34,708 bases of DNA from the NCBI GenBank assembly GCA_030835005.1, contig JAUQWT010000085.1:1-34708 (forward strand). The letters run 5' to 3'. Positions 30,909 to 34,708 of this stretch are shown in pieces. The notes beneath the pieces are model-generated. The model was not told where the DNA came from. It saw only the letters and a program-made list of their open reading frames with translations, and made no database searches. Both the position numbers and the translations under genes were made by a program. How positions within the stretch are numbered: position 1 is the stretch's first letter; every line of letters starts with the position of its first letter. This DNA comes from Ignavibacteria bacterium (lineage in GTDB: Bacteria > Bacteroidota > Ignavibacteria > Tepidaquicellales > OLB5).

Positions 30909-33334
30909 TTAACCACAATATTTACAAGCTTGTTCTTTACAACTATTTCCTTAACGATCTGTTTACCCTCAAGGTAAGTTTTTACTTTCTCGTCACTTTT
31001 TACAAGTTCTTTCAGTTTTTCTTCGTCTGTATCGTTTTCCACTTCAACTCTTGCTCTTACTTTCCCGTTAACCTGCCCAACAACCGTCACAACGCTGCGC
31101 TGCACTTTCGCGGGGTCATACACCGGCCATGAAGCAGTTGATATCGTTTCTGTGTTGCCCAGCTTCTGCCAAAGCTCTTCGGCAATATGCGGCGCAAGAG
31201 GAGCAAGCAGTTTCACCAATGCAATTACAAGATCTTTCGGAATAACTTCAAGCTTTGAGATCTCATTTACATATATCATTAACTCACTGATGCATGTGTT
31301 GAACTTCATATCCATATCTTCAATATCATCGGTAACTTTCTTAACTGTACGGTTCATCAGGCGTTCGGTTTCACCTTCAGGCTTAACATCTTTTATTGCC
31401 TTATGGATATTGCCTTCTTCATCAATTATCAGTCTCCATACTTTGTTAAGAAATCTGTAAACGCCTTCAATACCTTTGGTTGACCAAGGTTTGGTTGCGC
31501 TTAGGGGACCGAGGAACATTTCAAAAAGCCTCAGAGAATCTGCGCCATAATCTGCGATAACCTCATCGGGACTTACAACATTGCCGCGGGATTTACTCAT
31601 CTTGTTTGAATCTTCGCCAAGTATCATCCCCTGGTGATACAACCTGACAAACGGTTCACGTGTTGATACATATCCCAGATCAAACAGCACTTTATGCCAG
31701 AACCTTGCATAAAGCAGATGCAGTACTGCATGTTCTGCACCTCCAAGATACAAATTCACAGGCATCCAGTATTTTTCTTTTTCTTTGCTTACTATTTCTT
31801 TATCATTATTCGGGTCTAGGAATCTTAAGTAATACCAGCACGAGCCGGCCCATTGAGGCATAGTATTGGTTTCGCGCTTTGCAGGTTTACCCGTTTCTTT
31901 ATCAATAGTGTTTACCCATTCAGAAATTCCGGCAAGCGGCGATTCACCCGTTCCGATCGATTTATAATTATCAACCTCCGGAAGCATAACAGGCAGGTCC
32001 TCTTCAGGAACAAGCTTTGCTGTTCCGTCTTCAAGGTAGATTATCGGGAACGGCTCTCCCCAGAATCTCTGGCGCGAAAAAAGCCAGTCGCGAAGTTTAT
32101 ACTGAACCGTAGATTTCCCGAGTCCTTTAGATTCCAGCCAATCAATAACCTTCTTCTTTGCTTTTTCTGTCTTCAATCCTGTGATGAAACCTGAATTGAC
32201 AGCAATGCCTTCTTCGGCAAAAGCTTCTTTCTGAATGTCACCTTCTCCGCTTAAAGGCCTTACAACTTCAACAATTGGCAAATGAAATTTTGTCGCAAAT
32301 TCCCAGTCGCGTTCATCATGCCCCGGTACTGCCATGATAGCTCCCGTGCCGTAACCTGTCAGCACATAATCACTGATCCAGATCGGTATCTCCTCGTTGT
32401 TGACGGGATTAACCGCATACGCGCCGGTGAATACACCTGTTTTATCTTTATCAAGTGATTGGCGCTCAAGATCAGATTTATGTGCTGCATTATCTTTATA
32501 AATATCAACAGCGGTTTTGTTATCAGCCTGAGTGATAAGTTCAACATACGGATGTTCCGGAGCAAGCACCATATAAGTTGCTCCCCAAAGCGTATCCGGG
32601 CGTGTTGTAAAAACTTCGAGAGTCTCCGGCCTGTTTTTAATTTGGAACGTTACCTTCGCGCCTTCAGATTTTCCTATCCAGTTGCGCTGCATTTCTTTTG
32701 TACTCTCTGGCCAGTCAAGCATATCAAGATCAATAAGTAAACGCTCTGCGTATTCCGTTATCTTCAGCATCCATTGTTTCATCGGACGGCGGACAACTGT
32801 AAATCCTTTTTCGGTCTGTTCCGGTACTTCTTCGTTTGCTAGCACAGTGCCAAGCTCGGGGCACCAGTTCACGGCAACCTCTGCCTGGTAAGCCAGTCCT
32901 TTTCTGTAGAGCTGCATGAATATCCACTGAGTCCATTTATAATACTTAGGGTCAAATGTTGTAACTTCTCTGTCCCAATCGATCGAGAGGCCGATCAATT
33001 TAAGCTGCCGCTTGAAATTATCAATGCTTTTTTGAGTTGTTATGCGCGGGTGAATTCCGGTCTTGATCGCGTACTGCTCTGCCGGAAGTCCAAATGAATC
33101 CCAGCCCATCGGGTGAAGCACATTAAACCCCTTCATTCTCTTATATCTTGCAATAATATCGGTTGCAGTATATCCTTCAGGGTGGCCAACATGCAGGCCG
33201 TCGCTTGAAGGGTAAGGGAAAAAGTCCAGTACATAGTATTTAGGCTTTAAACTATCTTCTTTTGCGGCAAAAGTTTTGTTTTCTTCCCAATATTTCTGCC
33301 ATTTCTGCTCTATTTCAGTGAAATTATACTTCAT
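30905..33334 (-). CDS. leuS: Leucyl-tRNA synthetase
   Basis: The 809-residue product has the HIGH-class motif HVGH (48-51) in DGLHVGHPEGYTATD, the KMSKS loop (SNKMSKSRGNV), the CP1 editing domain with VFTTRPDTLWGATYMVLAPEHP and MAVPGHDERDWEFA, and a C-terminal anticodon and zinc-free module ending in VRARVEVEND. It charges tRNA-Leu and edits mischarged products. Length is typical. It is followed by the overlapping DUF2203 gene and a terminator. Confidence 0.98.
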   Translation of the reverse strand: MKYNFTEIEQKWQKYWEENKTFAAKEDSLKPKYYVLDFFPYPSSDGLHVGHPEGYTATDIIARYKRMKGFNVLHPMGWDSFGLPAEQYAIKTGIHPRITTQKSIDNFKRQLKLIGLSIDWDREVTTFDPKYYKWTQWIFMQLYRKGLAYQAEVAVNWCPELGTVLANEEVPEQTEKGFTVVRRPMKQWMLKITEYAERLLIDLDMLDWPESTKEMQRNWIGKSEGAKVTFQIKNRPETLEVFTTRPDTLWGATYMVLAPEHPYVELITQADNKTAVDIYKDNAAHKSDLERQSLDKDKTGVFTGAYAVNPVNNEEIPIWISDYVLTGYGTGAIMAVPGHDERDWEFATKFHLPIVEVVRPLSGEGDIQKEAFAEEGIAVNSGFITGLKTEKAKKKVIDWLESKGLGKSTVQYKLRDWLFSRQRFWGEPFPIIYLEDGTAKLVPEEDLPVMLPEVDNYKSIGTGESPLAGISEWVNTIDKETGKPAKRETNTMPQWAGSCWYYLRFLDPNNDKEIVSKEKEKYWMPVNLYLGGAEHAVLHLLYARFWHKVLFDLGYVSTREPFVRLYHQGMILGEDSNKMSKSRGNVVSPDEVIADYGADSLRLFEMFLGPLSATKPWSTKGIEGVYRFLNKVWRLIIDEEGNIHKAIKDVKPEGETERLMNRTVKKVTDDIEDMDMKFNTCISELMIYVNEISKLEVIPKDLVIALVKLLAPLAPHIAEELWQKLGNTETISTASWPVYDPAKVQRSVVTVVGQVNGKVRARVEVENDTDEEKLKELVKSDEKVKTYLEGKQIVKEIVVKNKLVNIVVK

Positions 33335-33560
33335 ATTTACAAAATTACAAACTTGTTAAGTAATAATCAGTGTTATTATTGCGGGATTTATTAACTTTAA
33401 GCTTGTATGACAGTATTTAACAGCATTGTTGACAGTCCATATGCAATACTACACAGTCTCTGAATTGAATTTTATTTAAGCATTCCTATACGTAAATTCG
33501 TAATCATGAAAAAAAACGTGATAAATAGTAAGTTATAAATAACCCTGATAAAATAAAATA

Positions 33561-34400
33561 ATGGCTCATCCGTTAAAAGATATAAAGCTTATCGTAATTG
33601 ATATTGATGGTACTCTGGTAGATTCTGAAGGTAATGTTGGCGAAAAGACGCTGCGGCTTGCCAAAGAATTGAAAAAACAGAATATCCTTTGCACACTTTC
33701 TTCGGCTAGATCATTTCATTTCTCCTCACATATTGCCGACGATATGGAGATCGATATTCCGTTTGTTACTCTTGATGGTGCCCTTATAAAGAACCGAAAC
33801 GGTCAAACTGTATTCAAAGGAGTCATAAAGAATACTGTTATTAACAAAGCAATAAAACTTGCCGAGAATAATTATGGCAAGATTACTATGTGCGACGAGT
33901 TTAATTTATTTGTTACGCCAAGAAATGCTGTTGTTAAAGAATTCACAAGGCTAAGTACTCCCGTTAAGGAAGTCCGGGACTTCTCTTCTGTTAAAGATAT
34001 TCTGGAGATACTTATATATTGCGAAGATAAAGTAAGCGTGAAAGCGATTAAGCATAATTTCAGTTTCTTTGATAATTATGGAATTTCAATGAGTGTTACT
34101 AAATCACCCACACATGAATATTACCTGCTTACAATTAAAAGAAAAGGAAGTAATAAGCTTGAAAGCGTTAAGAGACTGGTAAAGCATCTTGGACTGAGCA
34201 AAAAGAATGTTGCTGTTATTGGAGACTGGCATAATGATATGCCCCTATTTGATTACGGCGCATATAATATCGCAGTACAGAATGCGATTCCCGAACTGAA
34301 GCGCAAAGCAGATTACGTAACTAAATCAACTAATAACGAAGACGCCGTTGGCGAAGTCCTTGAGATAGTCCATAATTACCGTTTGAACGGTTCGGGCTGA
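33561..34400 (+). CDS. Cof-type HAD hydrolase
   Basis: The 279-residue product has HAD motif I (VIDIDGT, nucleophile D14 and D16), LSSARSFH as motif II region, and the C-terminal Lys/GDWHNDMPLF motifs III/IV that bind Mg. The Cof/C2B type with a large cap domain (residues ~85-195) dephosphorylates sugar phosphates or other small phosphates in the cytosol. Substrate not inferable. It lies 69 bases before purK, same strand. Confidence 0.9.
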   Translation: MAHPLKDIKLIVIDIDGTLVDSEGNVGEKTLRLAKELKKQNILCTLSSARSFHFSSHIADDMEIDIPFVTLDGALIKNRNGQTVFKGVIKNTVINKAIKLAENNYGKITMCDEFNLFVTPRNAVVKEFTRLSTPVKEVRDFSSVKDILEILIYCEDKVSVKAIKHNFSFFDNYGISMSVTKSPTHEYYLLTIKRKGSNKLESVKRLVKHLGLSKKNVAVIGDWHNDMPLFDYGAYNIAVQNAIPELKRKADYVTKSTNNEDAVGEVLEIVHNYRLNGSG

Positions 34401-34468
34401 TATTATTTTTAGAGATCTATTATTGAATTCATTTCTTATCCATTTTAAATTATCCTGCCTTTTAATAA

Positions 34469-34708
34469 TTGAGGAAACCTGAAATAATCGGAATACTTGG
34501 CGGCGGACAACTTGCAAGAATGTCGGCCTTTGCCGCAAAGCGCATGGGTTTTGGCGTTGCAGTGGTTGAAAAGAAAAGACACTCGCCTGCCGGACAGATA
34601 GCCGAACATGAACTCAAAGGATGGGTAAGCAGCTCTCAGCTTTTGAAAAAACTTTCGGCTATTAGCAGTGTTGTAACACTTGAAAATGAATTCGTTGATT
34701 ATCGCCGC
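34469..34708 (+). CDS. purK: 5-(Carboxyamino)imidazole ribonucleotide synthase, N-terminal part (window-truncated)
   Basis: Eighty residues are visible from TTG 34469; the rest is beyond the window. PurK hallmarks are the pre-ATP-grasp nucleotide-binding start IIGILGGGQLARMSAFAAKRMG, the SPAGQIAEHEL segment and TLENEFVD. The enzyme makes N5-CAIR in purine synthesis with ATP and bicarbonate. I chose the TTG because it puts the conserved GILGGGQLARM eight residues in and no nearer ATG exists. Confidence 0.93.
   Translation, partial: MRKPEIIGILGGGQLARMSAFAAKRMGFGVAVVEKKRHSPAGQIAEHELKGWVSSSQLLKKLSAISSVVTLENEFVDYRR

Noticed and set aside
33335..33360. TAATTTTG box just before leuS
   Set aside because: It would leave almost no leader before the ATG and there is no TTG at the right distance.

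Overview
The window reads as a chromosomal segment of an AT-rich bacterium of the Bacteroidota-Chlorobiota group, most likely an Ignavibacteria-like lineage. The clues are C-terminal type IX secretion (T9SS) sorting domains containing NYPNPFNP, an intact PorX regulator, and several promoters of the form TTTG-N19/20-TAnnTTTG. Start codons are often TTG. No rRNA, tRNA, CRISPR array, prophage or transposase gene was seen.

Region 1 (1-9250) is accessory. It holds three copies (one cut by the window edge) of an uncharacterised, apparently all-helical family of about 480 residues. Between them lie exported proteins: a frameshifted Asp-box T9SS cargo, an SBBP-repeat T9SS cargo, a small outer-membrane barrel, a lipoprotein and two small unknown proteins. 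A palindrome with the core GATGACTT-N-AAGTCATC lies near the 3' end of each family copy.

Region 2 (9265-16845) has rpsT on the minus strand, then a co-directional run: porX, tsaE, tsaB, accD, panC, panD, a 13-residue-repeat secreted protein resembling the 7(1) septoil-knot family, a GlmU-like uridylyltransferase without its acetyltransferase domain, and a PAP2-type membrane enzyme. It combines T9SS control, tRNA t6A synthesis, fatty-acid initiation, pantothenate/CoA synthesis and envelope precursors.

Region 3 (16939-26660) is a redox block, all on the minus strand: an OsmC protein, nrfHA (nitrite to ammonium), a porin-like protein, a second OsmC protein with a CoA-transferase, an exported outer-membrane protein, and a sulfur module (sulfide:quinone oxidoreductase, a TusE/DsrC-like carrier, a DsrE2-like protein). 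The promoters of the sulfur module and of the exported outer-membrane protein carry two tandem ATGA-N6-TCAT sites with identical spacing. This looks like an undescribed small Crp/Fnr-type regulon and is the most specific regulatory signal here.

Region 4 (27078-34708) is mostly housekeeping: a metallophosphoesterase, dapD, a Tat-exported Rieske protein, proline dehydrogenase, DUF2203 with leuS, a HAD phosphatase and the start of purK.
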